From: Corynebacterium kalidii
GTDB lineage: Bacteria; Actinomycetota; Actinomycetes; Mycobacteriales; Mycobacteriaceae
DNA length: 64,000 nt
Direction of reading: 5' to 3'
NCBI RefSeq assembly: GCF_022869005.1
Contig: NZ_JALIEA010000008.1
Span: forward strand, 62,001 to 126,000
Made by a program: the position numbers and the translations under genes. This document shows, in pieces, positions 43,487 through 51,253 of the stretch. The notes under the pieces are model-generated. The model was not told where the DNA came from. It saw only the letters and a list, made by a program, of their open reading frames with translations, and did not search any database. The first letter of the stretch is position 1, and each line of letters opens with the position of its first letter.

Positions 43487-44752
43487 ATGAGCAGCGACGA
43501 CCGGTCCGTCCAGCCCACGGAGCACGAATCGCGCGCGGACGCCGGCACCGCCGCCCGCCGCGCCGCCGCACTGCAGGCCCGCACCCGGTTGACCGACGCC
43601 ACGGGTCGTCCGTTCGGGTTCGACACGAACGCCATCCACTCGGGCTACGAGCCGGACGGCCAGACCGGCGCGATCAACGCCCCGATCTACGCGTCGACCA
43701 CCTACGCGCAGGACGGCGTCGCACAGCTCCGCGGCGGTTTCGAGTACTCCCGCTGCGGCAACCCGACGGTCACGGCCCTGGAGGAGGCCGTCGCCGCGCT
43801 GGAGGGTGCGAAGTTCGGGCGGGCGTTCGCCTCCGGCATGGCCGCGACGGACACCGTCCTGCGTGCCCTGCTGAAGCCTGGGGCCCACGTCATCCTGGGC
43901 AACGACGCCTATGGCGGGACGTTCCGCCTGTTCGACACCACCTACCGCGACTGGGGCGTGGAGATGTCGGTCGTCGATACGGCGGACACCGCGCAGATCG
44001 CCGCGGCGCTGCGTCCCGACACGAAGCTGGTGTGGCTGGAGACGCCCACCAACCCGATGCTCGGTATCACGGACATCGCCGCCACGGCCGACGCCCTGAA
44101 GGACCACCCTGCCAAGCTGATCGTGGACAACACCTTCGCCAGCCCGTACCTGCAGCGCCCGTTGGCACTCGGGGCGGACGTGGTGATGCACTCGACCACG
44201 AAGTACCTCGGCGGGCACTCGGACGTCGTGGGCGGGGTCATCGTGACCGACGACGAGGAGCTCGACGGCGAACTCCTCTTCCTCCAGGGCGGGGTCGGCG
44301 CGGTGCCCAGCCCCTTCGACGCCTACCTGACCTACCGTGGCATCAAGACCCTCGGAGTGCGTATGGACCGCCACTGCGCCAACGCGCAGGCCGTCGCCGA
44401 GTACCTGGACGGACGCCCGGAGATCGCCCAGGTGCTGTACCCGGGCCTGCCCGGCCACCCCGGTCACGACGTCGCCGCCGCCCAGATGGACGGTTTCGGC
44501 GCCATGGTGTCGGTCCGGTTCGCCGGCGGTGAGGCGCCTGCCCTGCAGTTCTGCGAGAACACCCGCCTGATCTGCCTGGCGGAGTCCCTCGGTGGGGTGG
44601 AGTCGCTGCTGGAGCACCCGGCGAAGATGACCCACCAGTCGGCGGCGGGGTCCGCCCTGGAGGTGCCGGACGACCTGGTGCGCATCTCCATCGGTATCGA
44701 GAACATCGAGGACCTCCTCGCCGACCTCGGGCAGGCGCTGGACGCCCTGTGA
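43487..44752 (+). CDS. metB: Cystathionine gamma-synthase
   Basis: A 421-residue PLP enzyme that makes cystathionine from an activated homoserine ester and cysteine on the way to methionine. The PLP lysine is in MHSTTKYLGGHSD, with other family blocks in YSRCGNPT, FASGMAA and ETPTNPMLGI. A start with AGGAGAG eight bases upstream. A cystathionine gamma-lyase function is an alternative, but the McbR-like box favours MetB. The next gene overlaps the stop as GTGA. Confidence 0.88.
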   Translation: MSSDDRSVQPTEHESRADAGTAARRAAALQARTRLTDATGRPFGFDTNAIHSGYEPDGQTGAINAPIYASTTYAQDGVAQLRGGFEYSRCGNPTVTALEEAVAALEGAKFGRAFASGMAATDTVLRALLKPGAHVILGNDAYGGTFRLFDTTYRDWGVEMSVVDTADTAQIAAALRPDTKLVWLETPTNPMLGITDIAATADALKDHPAKLIVDNTFASPYLQRPLALGADVVMHSTTKYLGGHSDVVGGVIVTDDEELDGELLFLQGGVGAVPSPFDAYLTYRGIKTLGVRMDRHCANAQAVAEYLDGRPEIAQVLYPGLPGHPGHDVAAAQMDGFGAMVSVRFAGGEAPALQFCENTRLICLAESLGGVESLLEHPAKMTHQSAAGSALEVPDDLVRISIGIENIEDLLADLGQALDAL

Positions 44753-45510
44753 GCTCCGCTCCCACCTACGATCCCGCGGCCTGCCGTGTCGGGATCACCC
44801 CCGGTCACGCCGTGCTGCATGTGGAACTGTGGCACCCGAACTGGGGGTCGGCGGCCACCGATGCGCTGCGGCGCAGCCTCTTCGGAGCGGACGGTCCGGC
44901 CGGTGGTTCGGCACCCGACGTCTCCGCGGCGCACCGGATGCTGGACGAGGCCCTCGGCGCCGGCCGGGCCGCCGGCTGGCTGGGGCGGGTGACCGTGACC
45001 GACCACAGCCCGGGGCACTCCGTCGGCATGGCCGAGCTGCAGGACCGCGTCGAACGCATGGCGCAGGACGCCGTGGGCGCGGACGGGCGTCCCGCGTACG
45101 CCGTCCTCAACGCAGGTCAGGGTGCGACGCGCAGGACGGCGCGGGTCGTCCTGCCGTTGTCCCCGACCGTGGCCCCGGGCTGTGACCTGCATGTTCCGGT
45201 GACCCTGGGGACGGACCCCGTGGCGTCGTCGGACCTGACGATGGCGCAGATCGAGGACCGGTCCGCGGCCGTCCGGGAGGCGCTCGCCGACACCGTCGAC
45301 GAGAACAACGCGGGAATCCTCGCCGTCACCGAGTTCCGTTCCGGGGCGGACACGATGCACTTCTACCTGGACTCCACCGCACCCGCGGTGATGGACAGGT
45401 CGGTGCTGAACACGCTGCGCGCGGTGGCGTCCGCCTGGCAGTACGGCGACACGGTCGTCGACGAGGAGGACGACCCCGGCTGGGACGCCGTCCGGGCCTA
45501 CCGTGTGTGA
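44749..45510 (+). CDS. Unknown protein coupled to metB, DUF695-like C-terminus
   Basis: A 253-residue soluble protein starting with GTG 44749, overlapping the metB stop by 4 bp. The C-terminal third (MHFYLDST ... YGDTVVDEEDDPGWDAV) resembles the DUF695 family, where DPxW near the end is typical; this match is weak. The tight coupling suggests a role related to MetB or to sulfur metabolism, unproven. Its last three codons lie inside the left 112-bp direct repeat. Confidence 0.6.
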   Translation: MSSAPTYDPAACRVGITPGHAVLHVELWHPNWGSAATDALRRSLFGADGPAGGSAPDVSAAHRMLDEALGAGRAAGWLGRVTVTDHSPGHSVGMAELQDRVERMAQDAVGADGRPAYAVLNAGQGATRRTARVVLPLSPTVAPGCDLHVPVTLGTDPVASSDLTMAQIEDRSAAVREALADTVDENNAGILAVTEFRSGADTMHFYLDSTAPAVMDRSVLNTLRAVASAWQYGDTVVDEEDDPGWDAVRAYRV

Positions 45511-45613
45511 ATGATTCAATCCTGGGGGACCTGGAGTCGCCAGGATGTGAATGTGTGTGAATGTTGTCGAATGTTTGTCGAATGCGGTGTGAATGCACGG
45601 TCTGGTCGGCAGG
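45502..45613. repeat. 112-bp direct repeat, left copy, flanking the AlbA_2 cassette
   Basis: Matches 47314-47425 at all but three positions. It holds six GAATG motifs at 45509, 45549, 45559, 45569, 45580 and 45591 and the hairpin ATCCTGG/CCAGGAT (45519-45525, 45540-45546). It covers the stop codon of the upstream gene and ends immediately before the AlbA_2 gene stop. Confidence 0.92.
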
Positions 45614-47296
45614 TCACCGCTCTGGCAGCGTGTAGTACGTGTTCCTTGTTGTGCCGTGTTTTTGCAGCTCCCCCGAGTTCGTCAACTCCTTGAGCAGGCG
45701 GTAGACGGCAGTGCCGGTGAGCCCGCAGGTTTCGGCGGCCTGAGCGCGGGTCACGGAGCCGTACTCCGTGGCATAGGCGAGGATGAGTTGGCGGGCGCGG
45801 ACATCGTCGAGGTCCTGGGAGCGGATGAAGTCCGACCGGCGGCCCACCGAATCGAAGAACGCTGAGCCGAGACGGTACTCCCTGGTCGCCCCGCGACCGA
45901 GTGCCTCGACCAGGGAAAGGTCGGTGAGCCGGTGTACCGTGCGCCGGAGTCGGGTCGGCTTTTCGCCCAGTAGTGCCGCCAGATCCTCGGACGATGCCCG
46001 TCCGTCCGCGTGCAGGCAATGGAGGACCCTGAGCTGGCGGACGTCCAGGTCGCCGTGGTCGCGCTGCCAGGTGGCGACGAACCGGGCGAACTCCCGGTCG
46101 GTGTCGGCGGTCGGGATCTCGACGACAACCTGTTCGTCCGTGGTCGAGGTGTAGTCGGGTTCCCCGTGCCCGGAACGTAGGAGGGACTGGTACATGAGGC
46201 GCACACCGCGCCCTGCCCTGTCGACGATCCCCGCACGTTTGAAGGCGTCGGCCAGAGCCGGACTGCGGGGTACCGAATCCTCGATGATGGTCTCCAGGGT
46301 GACCCCACGCGGGAGCCCGCCGGGGCTGGTCACAGACAGCCTCTCGCGTTCGAGCAGGATCTTCACCGGCCCGAGCGCGGTGTAGTCGCGGTGGATCAGG
46401 GCGTTGGCCACGGCCTCGCGGCTGACCCGCTCGGGAAGGTTCGGGAGGGCGACACGCACCATGCCGAGGGTGATCTCGTCCTCGGTCCGGTAGACGTCGA
46501 GACGGGCGGTGACGTCTTCGACGGCGGCGAACAGAGGTGAGGTGGTGCGGTGGTTGACCGACACCGCGTTGCCGTCCATGACCTGGAAGATGATCTCGTG
46601 GTTGGGGATCCACCTGGCCACGGAGGACCGGGTGCCGAAGAGGAGGACTGCTCCGAGCTTCACCGGATCCGGACCGTTGTCGTAGAACCGAAGTGCACGC
46701 AGGATGTCCTCGTCCGGGAGATCGGCGAGCAGGTCGTCGCCGCCGCTGGCGCGAATCATCGCCCGGAAGCGGTCGAATTCCCGTGTGTCGAGGTCCTGGA
46801 GAGTGGCACCTACGGCGTCGAGGGTGGACCAGTCCCGGGCGTTCACGCTGTTGTACCGGCTGAAGAGGTAGCTGGGGTCCATCGCCACGCATTCGGGCCC
46901 GCCGTTGATGCGCATCGTGCGGCGCTGGTACAGGCCGTTGGATGTGGCGACCGGGGACGGTGACGCAGGGACGGTGACCTGCACGATGTCATGGCCGTCG
47001 ACGGTGATGACCTCGACCTGGCATGCCACCGGGGGAACTGTCCTGTGCTGGATCAGGGCCTCGAGTCGCGCGGGATCCGTGGCACCTGTCTTCCGGTCCC
47101 AGGGGGCGCATCCGGTGATCGTGCCGTCGTCCTCGACTCCGATGAGGAGCTGCCCGCCCTCTCCGTTCGCCATGCAGGCGACCGTGGCGGAGAGTTTGTC
47201 CTCGCTGAAACGGCCAGGTTCGCGACGGCTCTTGAACTCCACGGTCAGGGACTCGCCTGCGGCGATAAGCGAGCGGACGTTGTCTGCGCTGGTCAT
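45614..47296 (-). CDS. AlbA_2 (Schlafen-like) / HATPase_c_4 / winged-helix regulator
   Basis: A 560-residue protein. An AlbA_2 DNA-binding domain comes first (about residues 5-130, with LTVEFKSRREPG and ACMANGEGGQLLIGVED). A HATPase_c_4 region follows (VSREAVANALIHRDY ... VTSPGGLPRGVTLETI), then two C-terminal winged helices (about residues 430-560). Such proteins are annotated as putative transcription factors; the ATPase role is unclear. ATG 47296 lies six bases after a perfect TATGAT, with TTGAAT 17 bases further up, both at the edge of the right direct repeat. The 1.8-kb unit looks horizontally acquired. Confidence 0.85.
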   Translation of the reverse strand: MTSADNVRSLIAAGESLTVEFKSRREPGRFSEDKLSATVACMANGEGGQLLIGVEDDGTITGCAPWDRKTGATDPARLEALIQHRTVPPVACQVEVITVDGHDIVQVTVPASPSPVATSNGLYQRRTMRINGGPECVAMDPSYLFSRYNSVNARDWSTLDAVGATLQDLDTREFDRFRAMIRASGGDDLLADLPDEDILRALRFYDNGPDPVKLGAVLLFGTRSSVARWIPNHEIIFQVMDGNAVSVNHRTTSPLFAAVEDVTARLDVYRTEDEITLGMVRVALPNLPERVSREAVANALIHRDYTALGPVKILLERERLSVTSPGGLPRGVTLETIIEDSVPRSPALADAFKRAGIVDRAGRGVRLMYQSLLRSGHGEPDYTSTTDEQVVVEIPTADTDREFARFVATWQRDHGDLDVRQLRVLHCLHADGRASSEDLAALLGEKPTRLRRTVHRLTDLSLVEALGRGATREYRLGSAFFDSVGRRSDFIRSQDLDDVRARQLILAYATEYGSVTRAQAAETCGLTGTAVYRLLKELTNSGELQKHGTTRNTYYTLPER

Positions 47297-47302
47297 GCGG
47301 TT

Positions 47303-47331
47303 ATCATAGTGCTCGTGTGTGAATGATTCAA
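47303..47331 (-). promoter_or_regulatory. Promoter of the AlbA_2 gene, overlapping iterons
   Basis: On the minus strand TTGAAT (47331-47326) and TATGAT (47308-47303) are 17 bases apart, a near-consensus promoter with a leaderless start at 47296. The GAATG motif at 47321-47325 abuts the -35 box, and five more lie just upstream, so a protein on the array would cover the promoter. The left repeat copy keeps the -35 box but has no -10 box. Confidence 0.7.
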
Positions 47332-47425
47332 TCCTGGGGGACCTGGAGTCGCCAGGATGTGAATGTGTGTGAATGTTTTCGAATGTTTTCCGAATGCGGT
47401 GTGAATGCACGGTCTGGTCGGCAGG
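47314..47425. repeat. 112-bp direct repeat, right copy, with phased GAATG iterons
   Basis: Six GAATG motifs start at 47321, 47361, 47371, 47381, 47392 and 47403, so five are spaced 10-11 bp apart on one face of the helix. The same spacing occurs in the left copy. It ends 14 bases before the -10 box of the following YdeI-like gene. Confidence 0.92.
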
Positions 47426-47451
47426 ACGGGGTGCGGTGTAGGTTCGGTCCC

Positions 47452-47787
47452 ATGAGTGAGACAGTGACTTCCGCGGCGTCCTCGGCTTCCGGGGCCGACT
47501 CAGAGCCTGCCGTCCCCGGCGGCGTCGTCCACGACCTTCCGGACGACCTGCGTGCCGCGGTCCTCGGCGGTGACCGGGGAGAGGGCGACGACGGCAGCCC
47601 GTCGGTGGCCAGGAGCGTGCTGGACCTGTGGGCCGACATCACCCCGCTGGCCCGCAACGAGTTCATCTGCTGGGTGGAGGACGCCAAGCAGGCGAAGACC
47701 CGCGCCCGCCGGATCCGGCGGACCTGTGAGGAGCTCGAGGAGGGCAAGCGTCGCCCCTGCTGCTGGCCCGGGTGCAAGCACCGCTGA
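47452..47787 (+). CDS. YdeI/OmpD-associated family protein
   Basis: A 111-residue protein whose C-terminal half fits the YdeI/OmpD-associated domain: SVLDLWADITPLARNEFICW then EDAKQAKTRARRIRR and EELEEGKRR. The N-terminal 45 residues are Ser/Ala-rich and low in complexity. It is shorter than the usual family member. ATG 47452 lies seven bases after TAGGTT, a leaderless start. Function is not established; some relatives affect bacteriocin or peptide tolerance. Confidence 0.72.
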   Translation: MSETVTSAASSASGADSEPAVPGGVVHDLPDDLRAAVLGGDRGEGDDGSPSVARSVLDLWADITPLARNEFICWVEDAKQAKTRARRIRRTCEELEEGKRRPCCWPGCKHR

Positions 47788-47800
47788 CGCAGGGGCGGGG

Positions 47801-48223
47801 TCAGGCGAGCACGAGCAGCGTCACGGTGGCGGGGCCGTCGGCGCGCAGACTGTGCACGCGACCTGCGTCGATGTGCACCGCCGACCCGGGGGAGACGGTG
47901 ACGGCATCGGTGCCGTCGGTGGTTTCGGCGGGGTCGCGGCGGATGGACACCTCGAGGGTGCCGACCTGGCCGAGGATCAGGATCGGGGCGGCGGCATGGT
48001 GGTCGGCCATCACGTCGCCGGCGCGGAACGCCAGGCGGACGACAGTGGTCCCGTCCGCGCGCGCGAGCCGTTCAACGGCGGGTTTCGCCTGCGTGTAGTC
48101 GGTCCGGGGGATGTCGTAGTCGGTTTTCACGGTCCCGGGGTGGGCGTCGGCGAGGCCGTCGACGAAGGTCCACCCGGGATGGGCGTCGGTGTTCGCGGAG
48201 GGGGAGTGTGGTGTGGGAGTCAT
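47801..48223 (-). CDS. Cupin domain protein
   Basis: A 140-residue single-domain cupin. The metal site is partly visible as AGDVMADHHAAAPILILGQVGTLEV-type motif 1 (DHH) and a second His in VHIDAGRVHSL. Such small cupins sense or bind small molecules or act as accessory proteins. Tandem 10-bp repeats lie about 60 bp before its start. Confidence 0.75.
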   Translation of the reverse strand: MTPTPHSPSANTDAHPGWTFVDGLADAHPGTVKTDYDIPRTDYTQAKPAVERLARADGTTVVRLAFRAGDVMADHHAAAPILILGQVGTLEVSIRRDPAETTDGTDAVTVSPGSAVHIDAGRVHSLRADGPATVTLLVLA

Positions 48224-48280
48224 GGTGGCACCCAGCCTACGTCCGGAGCTCGGGGAGGTGCTCTGCGTCGGCGCCCAGAT

Positions 48281-48320
48281 GTGTCGCGGTGTGATGTGGT
48301 GTGACGTGGTGTGACGTGGT
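48281..48320. repeat. 10-bp tandem repeats upstream of the cupin gene
   Basis: Four adjacent 10-mers, GTGTCGCGGT, GTGATGTGGT, GTGACGTGGT and GTGACGTGGT, occupy 48281-48320. Their helical period and position before the minus-strand cupin gene suggest a cooperative binding array; simple slippage is the alternative. Confidence 0.6.
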
Positions 48321-48337
48321 GTACCGGCGGTGCACGC

Positions 48338-48410
48338 GATGTCGGATTGTCGCCCTCCCAGGTAGGATCCGGGGCCGAACCCCTACCTGTGAGGGCGACA
48401 ATCCGACATC
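48338..48410. repeat. 73-bp palindromic element, family 1, copy B
   Basis: Arms 48338-48366 and 48382-48410 begin GATGTCGGATTGTCGCCC and pair at all but one position around a 15-base centre. Length equals copy A at 8020-8092. Where the two copies differ in the outer arms, both arms changed together, so the palindrome is conserved. Confidence 0.85.
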
Positions 48411-48465
48411 GGGGGGCGACATCATCGGGACGCGACGTCGGCGGGCCGGGACCAGGCGACCACCG

Positions 48466-49065
48466 TCAGTCCGGCAGCCGGGGCCTTCGGCGCGGGGAGG
48501 TGACGGTCCGGTCACCGGGGATCCAGAACCGCAGCGGGGCGTCCCTGTTCTTCGAGATGCCGATCCGGGGGCCGGCGACCCAGTCGACGGGGGAGGCCGG
48601 GGCGCTGAGGTGGAAACCGTCGGCCCCCGCACCGTCCTGCGAGACCACCGAGCCGTCGAGAGCCAGGTCGAGGCCCAGGGCGGCCCCGAGGTTCCCCGGC
48701 CCGCGGGCCAGTCCGTCCTCGGTGGGGCCCGGACCGCGGCGCTGACGCACCAGGTCCATGCCCTCGACCACCCGTCCGGCCCGCATCAGCACCCCGGCCC
48801 CGGTCCCCTCGGCCTGGCAGACCAGGTTCCCCGCACGGTGGATGCCGTAGCTGGCGTAGACGTACAGGTGTCCGGGTGGGCCGAACATGGTGAGGCACCG
48901 TGGTGTCGGGCCGTTGAAGGTGTGCGAGGCGGGGTCGCCGGCGCCGGGGTAGGCCTCGACCTCGGTCAACGTCACCGCGACGATGCCGTCGGGGGTCACC
49001 CGTCGCAGGGTGGCCCCGAGAAGTTGCGGGGCCACGGTGACGGGGGACGCCGAGAAGTCGATCAT
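48466..49065 (-). CDS. DNA-3-methyladenine glycosylase, AAG/MPG type
   Basis: A 199-residue base-excision repair enzyme that removes alkylated purines. Typical blocks are LLGATLRR, the catalytic Glu in VTLTEVEAYPGAGDPASH, the VYASYGIHRAGNLV segment and GPGNLGAALGL. The start ATG overlaps the stop of the upstream FAD protein gene by 4 bp (ATGA), so it is co-translated with it. The length is normal. Confidence 0.9.
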   Translation of the reverse strand: MIDFSASPVTVAPQLLGATLRRVTPDGIVAVTLTEVEAYPGAGDPASHTFNGPTPRCLTMFGPPGHLYVYASYGIHRAGNLVCQAEGTGAGVLMRAGRVVEGMDLVRQRRGPGPTEDGLARGPGNLGAALGLDLALDGSVVSQDGAGADGFHLSAPASPVDWVAGPRIGISKNRDAPLRFWIPGDRTVTSPRRRPRLPD

Positions 49066-51128
49066 CTGTTCGGTGTCGCCGTCGCCGCCGTCGCCGCCGT
49101 CGCCACCGACGCCACCGAAGCCGACAGGACGGACAGGGCCGAGACCGCGGCGGCGTCGGTCTCCTGCAGCATCAGCGGGTCGGTGCGGGGCATCGGGGAG
49201 ATCGTCATGTCGGCGCGGACCTCCTGCAGCGGGATGCCGAGCATGTGGATCCGCGGGTCCACGGTCCCGTCGACGTGCACCAGCCGGGTGCTCGCCAGGT
49301 CGACCTCCGGGGCCTTCGAGACGACCTCGGTGGAGGTTTCCGCGCTGGCGAAGACGAACGGGCGCAGGCGTGCGTCGCGCACCAGGGCGGCGGTGACGGG
49401 GTCGGCGCTGTCGCGTGCGGACGGCTTGTGCAGCCAGGCGTCCACTAGGGCGGTCGCCGCGACGGCGTGGTCGCCGGTGGACTCCGAGGACATCAGGAAC
49501 GCCGGCGCCTCCGGGTCGATCACCACGGTGGGGTGTCCGCCGAGGAAGCGGACGTAGCCGGCGTCGACGAGGCAGAGGAGTTCGGCGGTGCGGAACGCGG
49601 GCGGCCCGGAGCCGACCATCTGGCCGACCCGGCGCAGCTCGGCGTAGGCGCCGCGCCGGGATTCCAGGGTGAAGCGTCCGGGCTGGTCGGCGACCTGGGC
49701 CGGCTTGCGGGCCGAGCCGATGACCTGCAGTCCCGCTTTCACGGCGGAGTCGGTGCCGAGTGTCGCCTCGTGCAGGTCACGGGTGAGCCGGTCGGCGATG
49801 TGGGCGGTCAGTTCGTCGACGGTGGGGGTGGCGGCACCGTCCTGCGTCCGGCGGTGGAGGTAGGCGGCGACGGGGTCGGCGAAACCGGGGATGTCGAAGC
49901 GGTCGGCGGCGTCCGGGACGAGGGCGGCCAGGGCGGGGTCCTCGTGCAGGGTCCAGGGGTCGTCGGTGGCGTCGATCACCGCGATGACCGCGTCGAGGGT
50001 GGCGTCGATACTGGCCTCGCCGTCCTCGCGCAGCAGCACCCGGTAGTACGCCTCGTGGGCGTCGCGCAGCAGGGCGGGCCACAACCGGTCGCCGAAGTCG
50101 ACGGAGCCGGCCGGGGCGTCGGACGGGACGGCGGCGAGTTCGGCGCGGAACCGGGGCATCCGCGCGGCGGGCGGCAGTGCGTTGTAGACGGGTTTCGGCT
50201 GGTAGGGGTAGCCGTGGTGGGAGGAGACGACGAGGCGGGGTTCACGTCCGGAGGGCTCGTAGCGCAGGCCCGAGCGTGCGGAGTCGTCGGGGACGAACCG
50301 TCCGCCGCGGTCCACGGTCACCATCGCCACGAGGTCGAACAGGCCCATGCCGAGGCCGCGGACGACCACGTTCCGGCCGGCGGGGAGGGAGTGGACGTCC
50401 TGGTCGGCGGGGTTGCCCGGGCGGACCCAGGTGAGTTCGGGGTAGAGCTCGACGGACTGGGCGGTGAAGGTCTCCAGCGCATCGGGTTCGGTGTCGGTCC
50501 AGCCGAGGGCGAGGACGGTGGCGTCGGCGTCGATCACGGTGCCGTCCTGCAGGGTGACGCGGTCGCGGCTGTCGTCGAGCGCGGTGACGTCGGTGGCGCG
50601 GGTGGTGTGGGTCTCCAGGACCAGGCCCTCGGGGAGGCGGGCGACCACGGTATCGAAAACCCACTGGAGGTAGTGGCCGTACAGGGCGCGGGACGGGTGC
50701 GACTCCGGCCGGGTGTCGGCGATCTCCGCGGCGAACCCGTCCGGGGTGGTGGCGGGGTGGGCGGTGAACAGGGCGGTCTTCGCCCCGGTCGGGTCGGCGT
50801 CGCCCGGGCCGTCCTGCAGGGACTCGCCGCGCAGCAGGCGGATCCACTCGTACATGGTGGGGCCTTCGAGTACCGGCGCGGCGACGGATGACCCCGGCTC
50901 CGTGAAGAGGGTGACGGCGTCCGCCAGGGTGTTCATGCACAGGGTGGGGGTCTGGTCGGTGCGCCAGATACGGCCGGTGCCGACGGCGACGTCGTCGATG
51001 ATGTGGACGGTGACGGGCTCGGCGGCGGGGTCCGCGGCGGGGTGGTTGCTGTCGCGCACCAGGGCGCTGAGTCGTTCGAGGACGGAGATGCCGCGCGGTC
51101 CGCCGCCGATGACGACAAGTGTGCTCAT
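49062..51128 (-). CDS. FAD/NAD(P)-binding protein (NAD_binding_9 type)
   Basis: A 688-residue flavoprotein. The dinucleotide site is LVVIGGGPRGISVLERL at the N-terminus, followed by conserved RIWRTDQTPTLCMNTL and a second site NVVVRGLGMGLFDLV. Members are large actinobacterial oxidoreductases of unknown substrate, related to N-hydroxylating monooxygenases. The last 25 residues are an Ala-Ser-Val-Thr repeat encoded by a GCCGTC-rich stretch. ATG 51128 lies seven bases after TACCAT. It is coupled to the glycosylase gene. Confidence 0.78.
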   Translation of the reverse strand: MSTLVVIGGGPRGISVLERLSALVRDSNHPAADPAAEPVTVHIIDDVAVGTGRIWRTDQTPTLCMNTLADAVTLFTEPGSSVAAPVLEGPTMYEWIRLLRGESLQDGPGDADPTGAKTALFTAHPATTPDGFAAEIADTRPESHPSRALYGHYLQWVFDTVVARLPEGLVLETHTTRATDVTALDDSRDRVTLQDGTVIDADATVLALGWTDTEPDALETFTAQSVELYPELTWVRPGNPADQDVHSLPAGRNVVVRGLGMGLFDLVAMVTVDRGGRFVPDDSARSGLRYEPSGREPRLVVSSHHGYPYQPKPVYNALPPAARMPRFRAELAAVPSDAPAGSVDFGDRLWPALLRDAHEAYYRVLLREDGEASIDATLDAVIAVIDATDDPWTLHEDPALAALVPDAADRFDIPGFADPVAAYLHRRTQDGAATPTVDELTAHIADRLTRDLHEATLGTDSAVKAGLQVIGSARKPAQVADQPGRFTLESRRGAYAELRRVGQMVGSGPPAFRTAELLCLVDAGYVRFLGGHPTVVIDPEAPAFLMSSESTGDHAVAATALVDAWLHKPSARDSADPVTAALVRDARLRPFVFASAETSTEVVSKAPEVDLASTRLVHVDGTVDPRIHMLGIPLQEVRADMTISPMPRTDPLMLQETDAAAVSALSVLSASVASVATAATAATATPNR

Positions 51129-51253
51129 GGCCACCATGGTATCGCCCGGTCACGCACACTGACGCACCCTGGTACTGGCTGGAAGCGGCTGGTGCTGGCA
51201 CTCGGGGAACCGGAGGTTCCGGCACGCTTCCGGTAGGGCGTACCGTGGTCGCC

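Noticed and set aside
47323-47451. Upstream extension of the YdeI-like gene through the right direct repeat
   Set aside because: The frame is open by chance through the iterons; TAGGTT seven bases before ATG 47452 marks the real start.
49066-49115. GCCGTC-rich stretch as a microsatellite or regulatory repeat
   Set aside because: It encodes the Ala/Val/Ser tail of the FAD protein in frame, so codon bias and slippage explain it.
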